Shown here: positions 54,100-63,355 of the stretch, piece after piece | How the letters are laid out: every line of letters starts with the position of its first letter | Numbering within the stretch: position 1 is the first letter of the stretch | NCBI RefSeq assembly: GCF_022558445.1 | Contig: NZ_CP054699.1 | Location: forward strand, 2,558,001-2,622,000 | Source: Candidatus Contubernalis alkalaceticus | GTDB taxonomy: Bacteria > Bacillota > Dethiobacteria > SKNC01 | Length of the DNA stretch: 64,000 nucleotides | Direction of reading: 5' to 3' | Notes under the pieces: model-generated | What the model was told of the DNA's origin: nothing | The model's database searches: none | The model's input: only the letters and a program-made list of their open reading frames with translations | Program-made: the position numbers and the translations under genes

Positions 54100-54753
54100 T
54101 TAAATTTTTTTTCTCTTAAATTTTTCCTGTAGTTTAATAATTCGATTTTGCAGACTGTATATCCAAAAATAGATCCCCGTAAAACCCGCCAGAGAGGCCA
54201 GGAAGACCTGAAGCATTTGAGTGTTCATATTCATACTGCCCTCTACATTAATTATGGGATCCGGATGTAGGGTAGCATAAACTCTGGGAATAATAAACAC
54301 CAAAAAGGGCACCGTCAAAAAAGCGATAATGGCATACACCGACGAAAGCCTGGCCCGCTGTCCCTCTTCTTCCACCGCTGAACGGAGAGCAAAATACGCT
54401 GCATAGATTAATAGTAAGACAAATATTGAGGTCTGCCGGGGATCCCAGTTCCAATAAGCACCCCAGGTATTTTTCGCAAAAACCGCTCCGGTAACCGTAG
54501 CCAACAGCGCAAAAACAGTTCCTATTTCTGCATTGAAGGCGGTTCGCCGGTCAAGTTCCATACTGCCTGTCCGCAGATACTGAACAGCATTTACCATGGA
54601 CACCAGATACGCTAAAACGGCTACCCAGGCCAACGGAACATGATAAAAAATAATTCGTGACACTTCTCCCAACTCCAAAGCCGGAGGGGCATATAAAAAT
54701 GAAGCCACAATCACCACAGACATCCACAACCCTACGATAATCTTCCAAATCAA
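54100..54753 (-). CDS. ccmC: Heme exporter/handling protein CcmC
   Basis: A 217-residue protein with six membrane spans and the heme-handling motif WGAYWNWDPRQTS (about residues 91-103). Two flanking histidines, in YHVPLAW and in TLHPDP, serve as heme ligands in the family. It loads heme onto CcmE. TTG start after GGGGTGA. A 209-bp AT-rich gap separates it from ccmB; I see no clear terminator there. Confidence 0.93.
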   Translation of the reverse strand: MIWKIIVGLWMSVVIVASFLYAPPALELGEVSRIIFYHVPLAWVAVLAYLVSMVNAVQYLRTGSMELDRRTAFNAEIGTVFALLATVTGAVFAKNTWGAYWNWDPRQTSIFVLLLIYAAYFALRSAVEEEGQRARLSSVYAIIAFLTVPFLVFIIPRVYATLHPDPIINVEGSMNMNTQMLQVFLASLAGFTGIYFWIYSLQNRIIKLQEKFKRKKI

Positions 54754-54962
54754 ATCTCTTTCACCCCTATCTCATCAACTGTTCAAATTCAAACAATAAT
54801 TACCCTTTGTTAATCAATCCTATTATTAAATAAATTCAAGCCTTCATATCATTTATATTATAACTTTTATAGAAACATTATTATATAGGAAATTCATCCC
54901 CAATTATATAGGATATTCTTCTCTCTAGACTTGACCTAAGCTGTCTTTTTTAAAATATATTT

Positions 54963-55646
54963 TTAGTCCTCCCATACAAAACTAAACAGCATTAAAGAAA
55001 CAGTAATCATAATCATAAAAAAGGAAAACAAAATTTGCAGTTCAGCCCGGGCCTCCCCCAGAGGGAACCCCTCCAGAGCCAACCGGGTACCGTTAATGGC
55101 TGAAATCAACAGAGGCAAAAGGACAGGAAAGGCCAAAACCGGCAGCAAATTACCTTTCACATTTGCTTGAGAAACCATGGCCGCCAAAATTGTAGTGGTA
55201 GCGGCCAGTCCCAGGCCCCCCAGTAACAGAACTAGAATAAGCAGGCCAGGATTACCTACCGGTGGGCTGAGAAAAAAAATATATGATGGAATTACAATAA
55301 TCATTACGAAAAAAAGAAGAACAAAATTATAAATAAATTTTCCAAAATAAACGGTTTCAGGAATTGCAGAAAGCTTTAGAGCATATACTGTCCCCTTTTC
55401 CTGCTCGCTTACAAAAGACCTGGCCAGTCCTGCCATGGCAGAGAAAAATATAATAATCCAAATCAATGCTGAATGCAGTATCTCATCTAAGATATATGGG
55501 CCCACTGCAAAACTTACTAAAACCAGAGTAGTTAGAGCAAACATTAAAAAGGAATTCAGGGCATATTTAGTGCGAAATTCTACCCTAACGTCCTTCCCCA
55601 GCAGTGCATATGCCTGCTTAATCCAGTTGAAGAATCTGATCACCAT
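54963..55646 (-). CDS. ccmB: Heme exporter permease CcmB
   Basis: The 227-residue protein has six hydrophobic spans and the CcmB pattern KDVRVEFRTKYALNSFLMFA, SFVSEQEKGTVYALKL and GGLGLAATTTILAAMV. It forms an ABC complex with CcmA and CcmC. I chose ATG 55646, eight bases after GGAGGTG, over a codon at 55670. The start lies inside the 3' end of ccmA (29-bp overlap), so coupling is likely. Confidence 0.92.
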   Translation of the reverse strand: MVIRFFNWIKQAYALLGKDVRVEFRTKYALNSFLMFALTTLVLVSFAVGPYILDEILHSALIWIIIFFSAMAGLARSFVSEQEKGTVYALKLSAIPETVYFGKFIYNFVLLFFVMIIVIPSYIFFLSPPVGNPGLLILVLLLGGLGLAATTTILAAMVSQANVKGNLLPVLAFPVLLPLLISAINGTRLALEGFPLGEARAELQILFSFFMIMITVSLMLFSFVWED

Positions 55647-56235
55647 AGCGGGACACCTCCCCAGGGTCATTAGTAGAGAGGATCACACATCCCCACCGCT
55701 TTTGTTCCTCAATAATCTCCTGAACCAGGGCATGTCCCGACTCATCCAGATTTGAACCTGGTTCATCCAGAAGAAGCAGCAGTGGCCTGTGCAAAAGAGC
55801 AAAAGCAAATTTTAGCCTCTGTTTCATGCCGGTGGAATAAGTGGAAACCATTTTTACTTTCCACTTTTCCAATTGTACTTTCCTAAGCATTTCTTCTGCC
55901 CTTTCCAGGCCCCCCAAAAGACCTCTAACCTGGGCGAAAAAGTATAAATTTTCCAGGGCAGAGAGCTCTTCATACAGCATGAGGTCTGGAGAAACATAAC
56001 CTATACAGTCCTTCTGCTTTTCCCGGGGTATGTTTTCCCCTTCTACCTTGAAATGAATCTCCCCAGAGGTAGGACGGATCAACCCGGCTATAATCTTTAA
56101 CAAGGTAGTTTTACCGGAGCCATTGGAACCAGAAACAACCAGGCAATTTCCCTGTTCCACAGCTTCCCCAATTCCGCTAAAAATTACCTGCTCATTATAC
56201 ACCTTAGTTAGATCACACATTTGAATTGAAATCAA
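55618..56235 (-). CDS. ccmA: Heme exporter ATP-binding protein CcmA
   Basis: An ABC ATPase of about 205 residues with Walker A SGSNGSGKTTLLKII, the signature YSTGMKQRLKFAFALL, Walker B LLLLLDEPGSNLD and a switch region ending in STNDPGE, where Asn-Asp replaces the usual His. It powers release of heme-CcmE from CcmCD. The start is uncertain: TTG 56235 has GAAGGG ahead and gives a normal N-terminus; the frame stays open to 56355. First gene of the ccm-hem-ahb run. Confidence 0.9.
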   Translation of the reverse strand: MISIQMCDLTKVYNEQVIFSGIGEAVEQGNCLVVSGSNGSGKTTLLKIIAGLIRPTSGEIHFKVEGENIPREKQKDCIGYVSPDLMLYEELSALENLYFFAQVRGLLGGLERAEEMLRKVQLEKWKVKMVSTYSTGMKQRLKFAFALLHRPLLLLLDEPGSNLDESGHALVQEIIEEQKRWGCVILSTNDPGEVSRYGDQILQLD

Positions 56236-56326
56236 ATCTACCCTTCTCCCTAAACAGCTTAAATACCCTATTATTTTTATTTGCATAATTAATAAATAGC
56301 ACTGTTGGAATTGACTTCTCTCCCCT

Positions 56327-56355
56327 AAAATATCATACCTAATCAGAGAGGTCAA
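56327..56355 (-). promoter_or_regulatory. Likely promoter of the ccm-hem-ahb operon
   Basis: TTGACC (56355-56350), 17 bases, TATTTT (56332-56327) on the minus strand, about 90 bp before the ccmA start. The rest of 56236-56566 is AT-rich and must also hold the promoter of the divergent small gene; nothing else is recognised. Confidence 0.5.
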
Positions 56356-56566
56356 ACTTCCCTTAATATCTTACCACAAAAGTAAGTAATTTTTATTATA
56401 AGTTTTAATTATCCCTATAAGATTTTCTTCTTAGTAATTAATAAAACTAATAAACTGCGTGAAATATGTCTTTATTCTAATTTTTGTAAGTTATGGGTAC
56501 TATGCTGCATATTTTTAAACCAAATAAAGAATAATAATGGTTGAATAAAATATAGGAGGCATGTTT

Positions 56567-56728
56567 ATGGAGTTACAAAACTTACAATTTGCAGATCTTT
56601 CAGACACTGAGCTAAGTAAACTTAAAGAAACGGAACAGATAATTAACACCGGATCCGGAAACAAAACCATGAACGAAAAGGGCCAGGAAGTTATTCTTTT
56701 GGCCTTTGTGGACAAAGGAAGAAATTAG
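56567..56728 (+). CDS. Small conserved-looking protein of unknown function (53 residues)
   Basis: An ATG seven bases after AGGAGG begins a 53-codon frame that ends in TAG just before a terminator, so it is a complete stand-alone gene. The product is acidic and mostly helical at the start (LQNLQFADLSDTELSKLKE), then a QIINTGSGNKTMNEKG linker and a hydrophobic QEVILLAFVDKG end. I do not recognise a family; the look is of a small cytoplasmic regulatory or spore-related protein. It is divergent from ccmA and convergent with folK. Confidence 0.65.
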   Translation: MELQNLQFADLSDTELSKLKETEQIINTGSGNKTMNEKGQEVILLAFVDKGRN

Positions 56729-56772
56729 TGTATTTAAATTGTAACAGCCTATCTTATTATTTTCACAAGAAA

Positions 56773-56807
56773 AAAAGGAAACCTGTTTATAGGTTTCCTT
56801 TTTTTCT
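56773..56807. terminator. Bidirectional terminator between the 53-codon gene and folK
   Basis: AAGGAAACCT (56775-56784), loop, AGGTTTCCTT (56791-56800), flanked by an A run on the left and a T run on the right. It serves both convergent units. Confidence 0.85.
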
Positions 56808-56816
56808 CTTTATCAT

Positions 56817-57287
56817 TTAACTAATCTTTTTCAATTCCCTTAGAAGAACAGCAATGCTTTTCCCTGTCCCCGGATGCACTGCCTCTGGCGCAATTTCTGC
56901 CAATGGCTCCAGGACAAACTCCCTTTCTACCATCCTGGGATGAGGTATGATTAAAAGGGGTTCATCCATTATTTCCAGGGAATCGTACATTAAAATATCC
57001 ACATCAATAGTCCTGGGCCCCCAACGAATGCTCCTAACTCTTTTTAAAGCGTTTTCTATTTCATGGCAAAAATCTAAAAGCTCATAGGGACTCAAAAGAG
57101 TTTCCCCCACTACAACTGCGTTTAAAAATTTATCCTGCTCCTCATAACCCACCGGGTCAGTCTCATAAAATGAAGAAATCTTCAGCACCCGGAACCCCTG
57201 GTGGGAACCTAGAATATCTAAAGCCTTCTCCAAATTTTCCTGCTTATGGCCCAGGTTAGTCCCCAGGCCTAAATAAACCTTAGCCAC
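56817..57287 (-). CDS. folK: 2-amino-4-hydroxy-6-hydroxymethyldihydropteridine pyrophosphokinase
   Basis: The 156-residue protein has the HPPK pattern: VYLGLGTNLGHKQENLEKAL, SSFYETDPVGYEEQDKFLNAVV, RVRSIRWGPRTIDVDILMYD and IIPHPRMVEREFVLEPL. It activates hydroxymethyldihydropterin with ATP for folP. GTG start; the first codons overlap the end of folB by 8 bp. Last gene of the folate set before the shared terminator. Confidence 0.96.
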   Translation of the reverse strand: MAKVYLGLGTNLGHKQENLEKALDILGSHQGFRVLKISSFYETDPVGYEEQDKFLNAVVVGETLLSPYELLDFCHEIENALKRVRSIRWGPRTIDVDILMYDSLEIMDEPLLIIPHPRMVEREFVLEPLAEIAPEAVHPGTGKSIAVLLRELKKIS

Positions 57288-57651
57288 TTAACCCGCCTCT
57301 TCTAATTTCTACTCCTACATAGTCCAAATTACCAGGTATAGGAGCCCAGGGCTTCTTAATTAGGACCACCACTTCCACAGCCAGGGGATCTTCCAGCACC
57401 ATCTCAGCAATCTTTTCTGCCAATGTCTCCAAAATGTTATACCGTTCCCGCTGGACCAATCTTTTAATCTTTTCATAAAGCTCAACATAACATATAGTAT
57501 CTTTCAATCCATCTGTTTCTGAAGGCTTAGAAAAATCCATATATATTTCCAGGGAAACCAAAAACTTTTGGCCTTGAATCCTCTCCGTGGGAAGCACCCC
57601 ATGATAACCGTAAAAAGAAAGTTCATTTAATATAATTTTACCTATTGCCAT
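57280..57651 (-). CDS. folB: Dihydroneopterin aldolase
   Basis: The 123-residue protein has GKIILNELSFYGYHGVLPTE, the FolB start with catalytic-region residues, NILETLAEKIAEMVL with the catalytic Glu region, and VVVLIKKPWAPI with the catalytic Lys. It cleaves dihydroneopterin to hydroxymethyldihydropterin. ATG 57651 follows AAAGGTG; the frame stays open to 57744 but overlaps folP there. It lies between folP and folK. Confidence 0.95.
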   Translation of the reverse strand: MAIGKIILNELSFYGYHGVLPTERIQGQKFLVSLEIYMDFSKPSETDGLKDTICYVELYEKIKRLVQRERYNILETLAEKIAEMVLEDPLAVEVVVLIKKPWAPIPGNLDYVGVEIRRGGLSG

Positions 57652-57712
57652 ATTTTTCACCTTTCCCCTAACAGGCCTGATCCTCATCACACCTGTAGTT
57701 CCTTTTATAAAA

Positions 57713-58924
57713 TTAACAATACTCCTTTCTTCTGACCATTGCATCGGTCATATCCACTACCCTCTTCATATATTCTATATCATGAACCCTGACAATATCA
57801 ACTCCCCTGGTAATACCCAGGGTCAGTGTTGCAGCCGTTCCCTCCAGGCGAGCCTCCGGGGGTAGATCCAAAACCTTTCCAATCATGGACTTGCGAGAGG
57901 TTCCCAGAAGAACAGGATATCCCAAGGCAGAAATTTCCTCCAAATGATTCATTACTTCCAGATTCTCACTTAGATTTTTGGCAAAGCCTATACCAGGATC
58001 AAGAATAATATTCTCATTCTTCACCCCAGCCTCACAGGCCAGATTCACACTTTCCTTCAGGTCGAAGACAATATCTTTCATCAGGTCCTGATATTGATGT
58101 ACTGTTCGATTATGCATAATACACAAGGGTACTTCATACCGGGCAGCTACTGAGGCCAAACGTGGGTCTTTCTTAAGGCCCCAGATATCGTTTAGCATAT
58201 GCGCTCCCATTTTCAAAGCTTCCTCAGCCACTGAAGCCTTATAGGTATCTATGGAAACCGGCACTTCCAATTCCTTTAAAATCTTTTCCAGTACCGGGAA
58301 CACCCTTTCCATCTCTTCCTGTTCAGAAACTGACTGATGATTAGGCCGGGTAGATTCACCGCCTATATCCAGAATATCAATTCCCTGCTGCACCATCAGC
58401 CTGGCCTGCTCCAAAGCATTGTCCAGTTTATTAAACCTGCCACCGTCAGAAAAAGAATCCGGGGTAACGTTTAAAATACCCATTACCAGAGTTCTCTGCC
58501 CCAGTTTAAAAGCTTTTTTCCCTAATTTTAGGATGTTTTCCTTTGAAGAATTCATCCAGTGATGGTTATTGTACTGATTCAACGCTTCTTCAATGTCTGC
58601 AGAAATTGCTTTTAATCCAAAGGGCTGTATCTTCAACTTCAAGATCAGCTGTTTGTACTGCTTCAAAGTTCCCATCAATAGGATATCCGTTTTGTCCTGA
58701 GAGAAATCCCCCACTCCATGAGCAACGGCAGCTTCCCCCCCCTTAGACAGCATCTCCTGTTTTACAAATATAGAAGCTCTTAAAGAAACATCATACAACT
58801 TTACCCAAAAAAATTGCCCCTTAGACTGCATAATCACAGATCCCTGTTTACTGGCCCCAATTTTATCTATTTCTTTTCTGATGTCCTCCCTGCTTTTGGG
58901 AAGGAGAATTCTAACTTTTGACAA
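57713..58924 (-). CDS. folP: Dihydropteroate synthase with N-terminal extension
   Basis: A 403-residue protein. The C-terminal part (about residues 140-400) is the TIM-barrel DHPS: MGILNVTPDSFSDGG, DILDIGGESTRP, ILDPGIGFAK, LLGTSRKSMIG. The first 135 residues are an extra domain (AAVAHGVGDFSQDKTDILLM, KLKIQPFGLKA) found in some clostridial DHPS proteins as I recall. Standard DHPS is about 270-280 residues. TTG 58924 after GGGGAAG was chosen; the frame runs open to 59143 but overlaps the HD gene. Condenses p-aminobenzoate with the pterin. Confidence 0.92.
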   Translation of the reverse strand: MSKVRILLPKSREDIRKEIDKIGASKQGSVIMQSKGQFFWVKLYDVSLRASIFVKQEMLSKGGEAAVAHGVGDFSQDKTDILLMGTLKQYKQLILKLKIQPFGLKAISADIEEALNQYNNHHWMNSSKENILKLGKKAFKLGQRTLVMGILNVTPDSFSDGGRFNKLDNALEQARLMVQQGIDILDIGGESTRPNHQSVSEQEEMERVFPVLEKILKELEVPVSIDTYKASVAEEALKMGAHMLNDIWGLKKDPRLASVAARYEVPLCIMHNRTVHQYQDLMKDIVFDLKESVNLACEAGVKNENIILDPGIGFAKNLSENLEVMNHLEEISALGYPVLLGTSRKSMIGKVLDLPPEARLEGTAATLTLGITRGVDIVRVHDIEYMKRVVDMTDAMVRRKEYC

Positions 58925-58949
58925 TTTAACTTCCCCTTTATCAAAAATA

Positions 58950-59441
58950 CTAATACCACAGTCCTCGGCTGGTTGGCATACTGTCGAATTTATAGCATTT
59001 TTCCTGAGCGGCACAGTCAAAGCAGGATCTCGAAAAAATATCTGCCCGATGCAAAATATCCCCCAGTATTGTCCTTTCAATATGCTCAGGACCCCGGTGC
59101 TCCTTAATAGAACGAAGTATTTTAGCCATATCCTTTCTTTCAAAACCGGCTTGTTCTAATATTTCCCTGGCCATTTCTGCACTCAATAAAGCATGATCCT
59201 TACCCGTTTCATACTCTTTCCAGCGGCCAATATCATGTAATAACGCCGAGGCATACACCATTTCCTTGGAAAATTCAGACTGCAGTCCCTGTTCTAAAAC
59301 CAGAATATAAGCAATACGGGCTACCGAAAGCAAATGTTCAAAATTATGATGACAGAATGCTCGTTTTTTTTCTGCTTTAAAATTTTTACGCACATACTCC
59401 TGGAAACGTGTATCTTTAAGAATTATATATATCTTTTTCAT
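58950..59441 (-). CDS. HD-domain phosphohydrolase-like protein
   Basis: The 163-residue protein shows the HD metal-binding pattern: FCHHNFEHLLSVARIAYIL, then ALLHDIGRW (His-Asp) and AEMAREILEQAG. HD proteins hydrolyse phosphate esters of nucleotides or other phosphorylated compounds. Its place 7 bp after folE, between folE and folP, suggests it may process dihydroneopterin triphosphate or a related pterin phosphate, a step often lacking a named enzyme. That role is inference. Cys-rich tail (SCFDCAAQEKCYKF). Confidence 0.8.
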   Translation of the reverse strand: MKKIYIILKDTRFQEYVRKNFKAEKKRAFCHHNFEHLLSVARIAYILVLEQGLQSEFSKEMVYASALLHDIGRWKEYETGKDHALLSAEMAREILEQAGFERKDMAKILRSIKEHRGPEHIERTILGDILHRADIFSRSCFDCAAQEKCYKFDSMPTSRGLWY

Positions 59442-59448
59442 CTTACTT

Positions 59449-60018
59449 TTAATGGTGTCCTTTAATCAAAGAAAATGCTTCGGACCTGGAAACCTGGTTT
59501 CTGCGGAAAATTCCCCTTACTGCTGAAGTAATCGTAAATGAACCTGGTTTTTTTATGCCCCGTATGGTCATACATAGATGTTCTGCCTCCACCACTACAA
59601 CTACACCCTTAGCATCCAAAGTCTCCATAATAACATCGGCCACTTTACTGGTTAACCTTTCCTGCAGTTGAGGCCTCCGGGCAATAGTTTCCACTACCCT
59701 GGCCAGTTTGCTCAATCCGGTAATCTTCCCTCGGGAGGGAATATAAGCTACATGAGCTTTACCGTAAAAAGGTAGAAGATGGTGCTCACACATGGAATAA
59801 AGAGCAATATCCCTGAGCAAAATCATCTCATCGTGCTGGTCTTCAGTGAAACATTTTGTAAGATGAACGCTGGGATCTTCATGCATTCCTTTAAAAATCT
59901 CCTCATACATTTTAGCCACACGCTTAGGGGTCTCTACCAGACCCTCCCGCTGTGGATCCTCCCCGATGGCCTCTAAAATCATTTTCACTGCTTCTTCGAT
60001 TTTCGGCTGATCAATCAT
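59449..60018 (-). CDS. folE: GTP cyclohydrolase I
   Basis: The 189-residue protein has [16 protein letters not shown], the zinc site MCEHHLLPF (Cys, His), [18 protein letters not shown] and the second zinc Cys in [11 protein letters not shown]. It opens GTP to dihydroneopterin triphosphate. ATG 60018 is used here, behind AAGGAG; a GTG at 60030 touches that site. First gene of folE-HD-folP-folB-folK. Confidence 0.97.
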   Translation of the reverse strand: MIDQPKIEEAVKMILEAIGEDPQREGLVETPKRVAKMYEEIFKGMHEDPSVHLTKCFTEDQHDEMILLRDIALYSMCEHHLLPFYGKAHVAYIPSRGKITGLSKLARVVETIARRPQLQERLTSKVADVIMETLDAKGVVVVVEAEHLCMTIRGIKKPGSFTITSAVRGIFRRNQVSRSEAFSLIKGHH

Positions 60019-60346
60019 TGTTTGTGACACTCCTTCTAAATATAATAAATATTTAAAGTTCTATCAGCTGGCACATCACATTCAATTACTTAAATAATTA
60101 TGCTAAAACACGAAAAATCCTTTTTTTTAATATCTTTTACTTGAAAAAAACTGTTTTTAAAGAATAAAAAACAAAATCAATGGTTATTTTTTCTCTCCTA
60201 AACATTTGCTATTATAGACATTATTTAAATTAATTGTTGAAAAATCTAAATAATTACTTTTTTAGTAATTTTTAAAAAGGAATTTGGAACTTCATGTCGA
60301 ACATGTTAAGACGGTAATTAAACGCAGTAAGGAGGTTTTAAATGCT

Positions 60347-60553
60347 ATGTGTACAAGGGAAGAGAACATAATTACCACCCGGATCGAAATACTTAGGAAA
60401 AAACTGAATCATATGGGAGAAAAAAAAGATTTTTCACTGAATGACAGCGAAATGTATTCTCTAAGCACTCAATTGGACCAGTTGATTTATGAGTACACTG
60501 ACTTAGAACTGGATAAGAGAAGGAATATCCAATTTTTCACTGAAACTGAGTAG
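60347..60553 (+). CDS. Spo0E-family aspartyl-phosphate phosphatase
   Basis: A 68-residue protein from the ATG at 60347 (AAGGAGG eleven bases ahead) with IEILRKKLNHM and SLSTQLDQLIYEYTDLE, the Spo0E signature (S-x-x-LD) of small two-helix phosphatases that dephosphorylate Spo0A and delay sporulation. The frame is open back to TTG 60284, but that site is poorly spaced. Its last 51 bp overlap the end of the opposing LysR gene. Confidence 0.8.
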   Translation: MCTREENIITTRIEILRKKLNHMGEKKDFSLNDSEMYSLSTQLDQLIYEYTDLELDKRRNIQFFTETE

Positions 60554-61414
60554 CTCTATTGCTGCCCTGGGAAGATACTGTTCTTTTGGGTAAAGGTAGT
60601 ACAGCTTTCTTTTGAGCAGGAAACCATCCAGCTTTTTTACTGCTATTCTTTTTAAAGCCTCATCCCTGCGTGCCGCCCAGAAAGAAACAAAAGAAATGCC
60701 CAGGCCGGCCTCTACCGCAGTTATTATTGCCTGGGTACTCCCCAGCTCTAAAACTGGAGTAATGTTGTCCACAGCAATTCCCACTTTTTGAAGTTTTTCC
60801 TCTACGACCCTTCGAGTTCCTGAGCCTTTTTCTCTCCAGATAAAGCTTTCTTTTACTAAGGCAGAAGGAGAGACCTTCTCCTCTTTTGCCAGGGGATGTT
60901 GGGGATGCATAATCAAGACCAATTCATCATCTGCAAAATTTTTGGCCATCAGTTTCTTTCTTTCAATCCAGGCTCCAACCACCCCCAGATGAATTTCTTC
61001 CGCAAGGATTTTTCTTACCACTTCCAATGTATCTGCCACCTCCAGCTTGATTTCTACATCAGGGTATTCTTTCTTAAAAGAACCCAGCAGATAAGGAAGC
61101 AGGTATTCCCCTGGGATGGTACTGGCTCCGATTCTTAGAACCCCTCCCACGGTACTGCTTAATTCACTGATACTCTGCTCTGTATTCTCCCATTCCTTCA
61201 AAATCCTCTTAGCTTTGAGGTATAATATTTCTCCCCCCTCAGTCAGGGTTATTTTTTGGCCCTGCCGGTGAAAAAGTCGGGTGCTAAAATGTTTTTCCAA
61301 CATTTTTATATGCTTGCTCACAGCCGGTTGGGTCAAATAAAGGGCTTCCGCAGCCCGGGTCAAGCTCTTTTCCTCCACCACCATTAGAAAAGTTTTTAAA
61401 ATGGATATTTTCAT
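60503..61414 (-). CDS. LysR-family regulator, probably selenium-metabolism associated
   Basis: The 303-residue protein has the LysR helix-turn-helix (FLMVVEEKSLTRAAEALYLTQ, PAVSKHIKMLEKHF) and a two-lobe effector domain (GVLRIGASTIPGEYLLP, REKGSGTRRVVEEKL, AVEAGLGISFVS). It lies 15 bp downstream of selB, in the same direction. A subfamily of LysR regulators is regularly linked to selenium genes, so a role in selA/selB or selenoprotein control is plausible. It shares a 51-bp convergent overlap with the Spo0E-like gene. Confidence 0.88.
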   Translation of the reverse strand: MKISILKTFLMVVEEKSLTRAAEALYLTQPAVSKHIKMLEKHFSTRLFHRQGQKITLTEGGEILYLKAKRILKEWENTEQSISELSSTVGGVLRIGASTIPGEYLLPYLLGSFKKEYPDVEIKLEVADTLEVVRKILAEEIHLGVVGAWIERKKLMAKNFADDELVLIMHPQHPLAKEEKVSPSALVKESFIWREKGSGTRRVVEEKLQKVGIAVDNITPVLELGSTQAIITAVEAGLGISFVSFWAARRDEALKRIAVKKLDGFLLKRKLYYLYPKEQYLPRAAIELLSFSEKLDIPSLIQF

Positions 61415-61429
61415 ATGAATGCCCCCATT

Positions 61430-63334
61430 TTATTCCTCTTTTATTTTCCAGGCTACTCTCTTGTCCCCTATCCTTCGGGTCAATTTTTTTTGGTCAAAAT
61501 GTTCCATTAAGGGCAGCGCATATTTCCTTGAAGTTTTCAAAAAATTCCTGAGATCGGAAACCCCCACTTCCCCCTGGGATAAAAGCTGCTCCTTCAGCAG
61601 TTGAATTGCTTGATGGTATGTCTTTGAATGAAAATAAATATCTTCATTAATTTTTATCACAACCTGCTTTTCCTGAAGATAGGCCAGCAGACTGTCGATA
61701 TCTCGGGAGGATACTTTCAATGTTTCTATAATCTCTTTTTTATCTGGAGGAGAATACCCATTTTTAAGCAGCAGCTTTTCTATTCCTGCAAGGATTTTGG
61801 ACTGCTGGGGCGTAGGCTGGATCTCATAACCGCGGGGAGATATCATCTCTCCCTGTAGCTGAATCATTTCTTTTTTCTCCAGCAAATTCAAAAAAGAATC
61901 ATAATCCTTCTGACTAAGTTCTGAGGACAGAATACTTTTCAACTGAGAACGGGGCAACCCCCGGGACAAATTATTTTTATTTATATATTCTAATATCTTT
62001 TCTTGGGTAATCTTTTCCCAAGAATCCACAGTTTTTTTACTGATTAAGCTGACGGAGAGCTCTACAATTCGATTCAGTTGTTTTAGCTTTTCTAATTGTT
62101 CATGAATAATGGTTTCAGGCAGCTTGGTAAGCACCTTCAAATCCTGTAGAGAGGCCGTATGCTGCTGTTCCAAAACCTGCATAATTAATTCTGCAGGATC
62201 CCCCTCCTCCAGAATATTCAACCGTTCTATAACCTCCTGCCGAAAGCGCTTGTGTCTTACGGGCTGTCCATCCAAAACCACCCCTCCCCCTATAGTAGTC
62301 ATGGGGGAATAAGAGCGTATGATAAAATGATCCCCGGAATGGGCTACCACAGGTTTATCCAATATACACTGCACCAAAGAAGATTCTCCCGAGGAAAGTT
62401 CTTCCTTTTCCAAGAGCAGCACCCTGGCTACCAGCCTCTTTGCCGCCAGATAAAAATGTACCGGTGTAAGATTGGACATAGGCTTTTTTAACACCGACAA
62501 AAGATTTAGACGGGCATCTATAATTGTCGTTGCCTTAAAAAACCCTGGGCCGACGATTACGTCTCCCCTTTCAATACGGGCCTTTTCAATTCCCGCCAGA
62601 TTTAAAGCCACCCTCTGACCTGCAAAAGCCTTTTCCACTGTAGTTTCAAAAACCTGGATCTGCCTGACCCGGGCCTCAATTTTTTGAGGGAGGATCTCCA
62701 CTATCTCGCCGGTAGAAATAGTACCGCTGAGCAGAGTGCCGGTAATTATCGTGCCAAAACCTGCCACACTGAAAATCCTGTCTACCGGAATCCGCAGTGG
62801 AGCATTCTGCTTTTTAGTAGGAACCTCCTCCACCAGTTTGTCCAAAAGGCCTTTCAGTTCTTCTATTCCCTCTTCCTTAACTACAGAAACCCGGTGAATA
62901 AAGGCATTTTTCAAAAAAGTCCCCTGCAGTTCCTCCTTGATTTCTTCCTCCACCAGGTCCAACCATTCTTCTTCTACCAGATCTATTTTAGTAATGACTA
63001 CAATCCCTTTTTTAATTTTCAGCAGCTGTAAAATTCCCAGGTGCTCCCGAGTCTGGGGCATAACCCCCTCAGATGCATCCACCACCAGCAGCACCAGATC
63101 AATTCCACTGATGCCGGCCAACATGTTATGAATAAACCTTTCGTGACCTGGCACATCGATTACGCCGGCAATTCTTCCGCTGGGAAGCCTGAAAGGAGCA
63201 AACCCTAACTCAATAGAAATTCCCCGCTCCTTTTCCTCCCTCAACCGGTCGGTATCCTCGCCGGTAAGAGCTTTGATCAGCATGGTTTTGCCGTGATCCA
63301 CATGTCCTGCTGTTCCAATGATAATGGATTTCAT
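61430..63334 (-). CDS. selB: Selenocysteine-specific translation elongation factor SelB
   Basis: The 634-residue protein has GTP-binding motifs [21 protein letters not shown] and [12 protein letters not shown]-Tu-like domains II and III, and C-terminal winged helices (about 370-634), which bind SECIS hairpins. It delivers Sec-tRNA to UGA codons, the machinery required by the four UGA-containing genes at 14637-26767. ATG 63334 follows AGGGGAGAAG. It lies 21 bp behind selA. No selC tRNA gene was seen in the window. Confidence 0.97.
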   Translation of the reverse strand: MKSIIIGTAGHVDHGKTMLIKALTGEDTDRLREEKERGISIELGFAPFRLPSGRIAGVIDVPGHERFIHNMLAGISGIDLVLLVVDASEGVMPQTREHLGILQLLKIKKGIVVITKIDLVEEEWLDLVEEEIKEELQGTFLKNAFIHRVSVVKEEGIEELKGLLDKLVEEVPTKKQNAPLRIPVDRIFSVAGFGTIITGTLLSGTISTGEIVEILPQKIEARVRQIQVFETTVEKAFAGQRVALNLAGIEKARIERGDVIVGPGFFKATTIIDARLNLLSVLKKPMSNLTPVHFYLAAKRLVARVLLLEKEELSSGESSLVQCILDKPVVAHSGDHFIIRSYSPMTTIGGGVVLDGQPVRHKRFRQEVIERLNILEEGDPAELIMQVLEQQHTASLQDLKVLTKLPETIIHEQLEKLKQLNRIVELSVSLISKKTVDSWEKITQEKILEYINKNNLSRGLPRSQLKSILSSELSQKDYDSFLNLLEKKEMIQLQGEMISPRGYEIQPTPQQSKILAGIEKLLLKNGYSPPDKKEIIETLKVSSRDIDSLLAYLQEKQVVIKINEDIYFHSKTYHQAIQLLKEQLLSQGEVGVSDLRNFLKTSRKYALPLMEHFDQKKLTRRIGDKRVAWKIKEE

Positions 63335-63355
63335 CAAAGACTTCTCCCCTCATTA

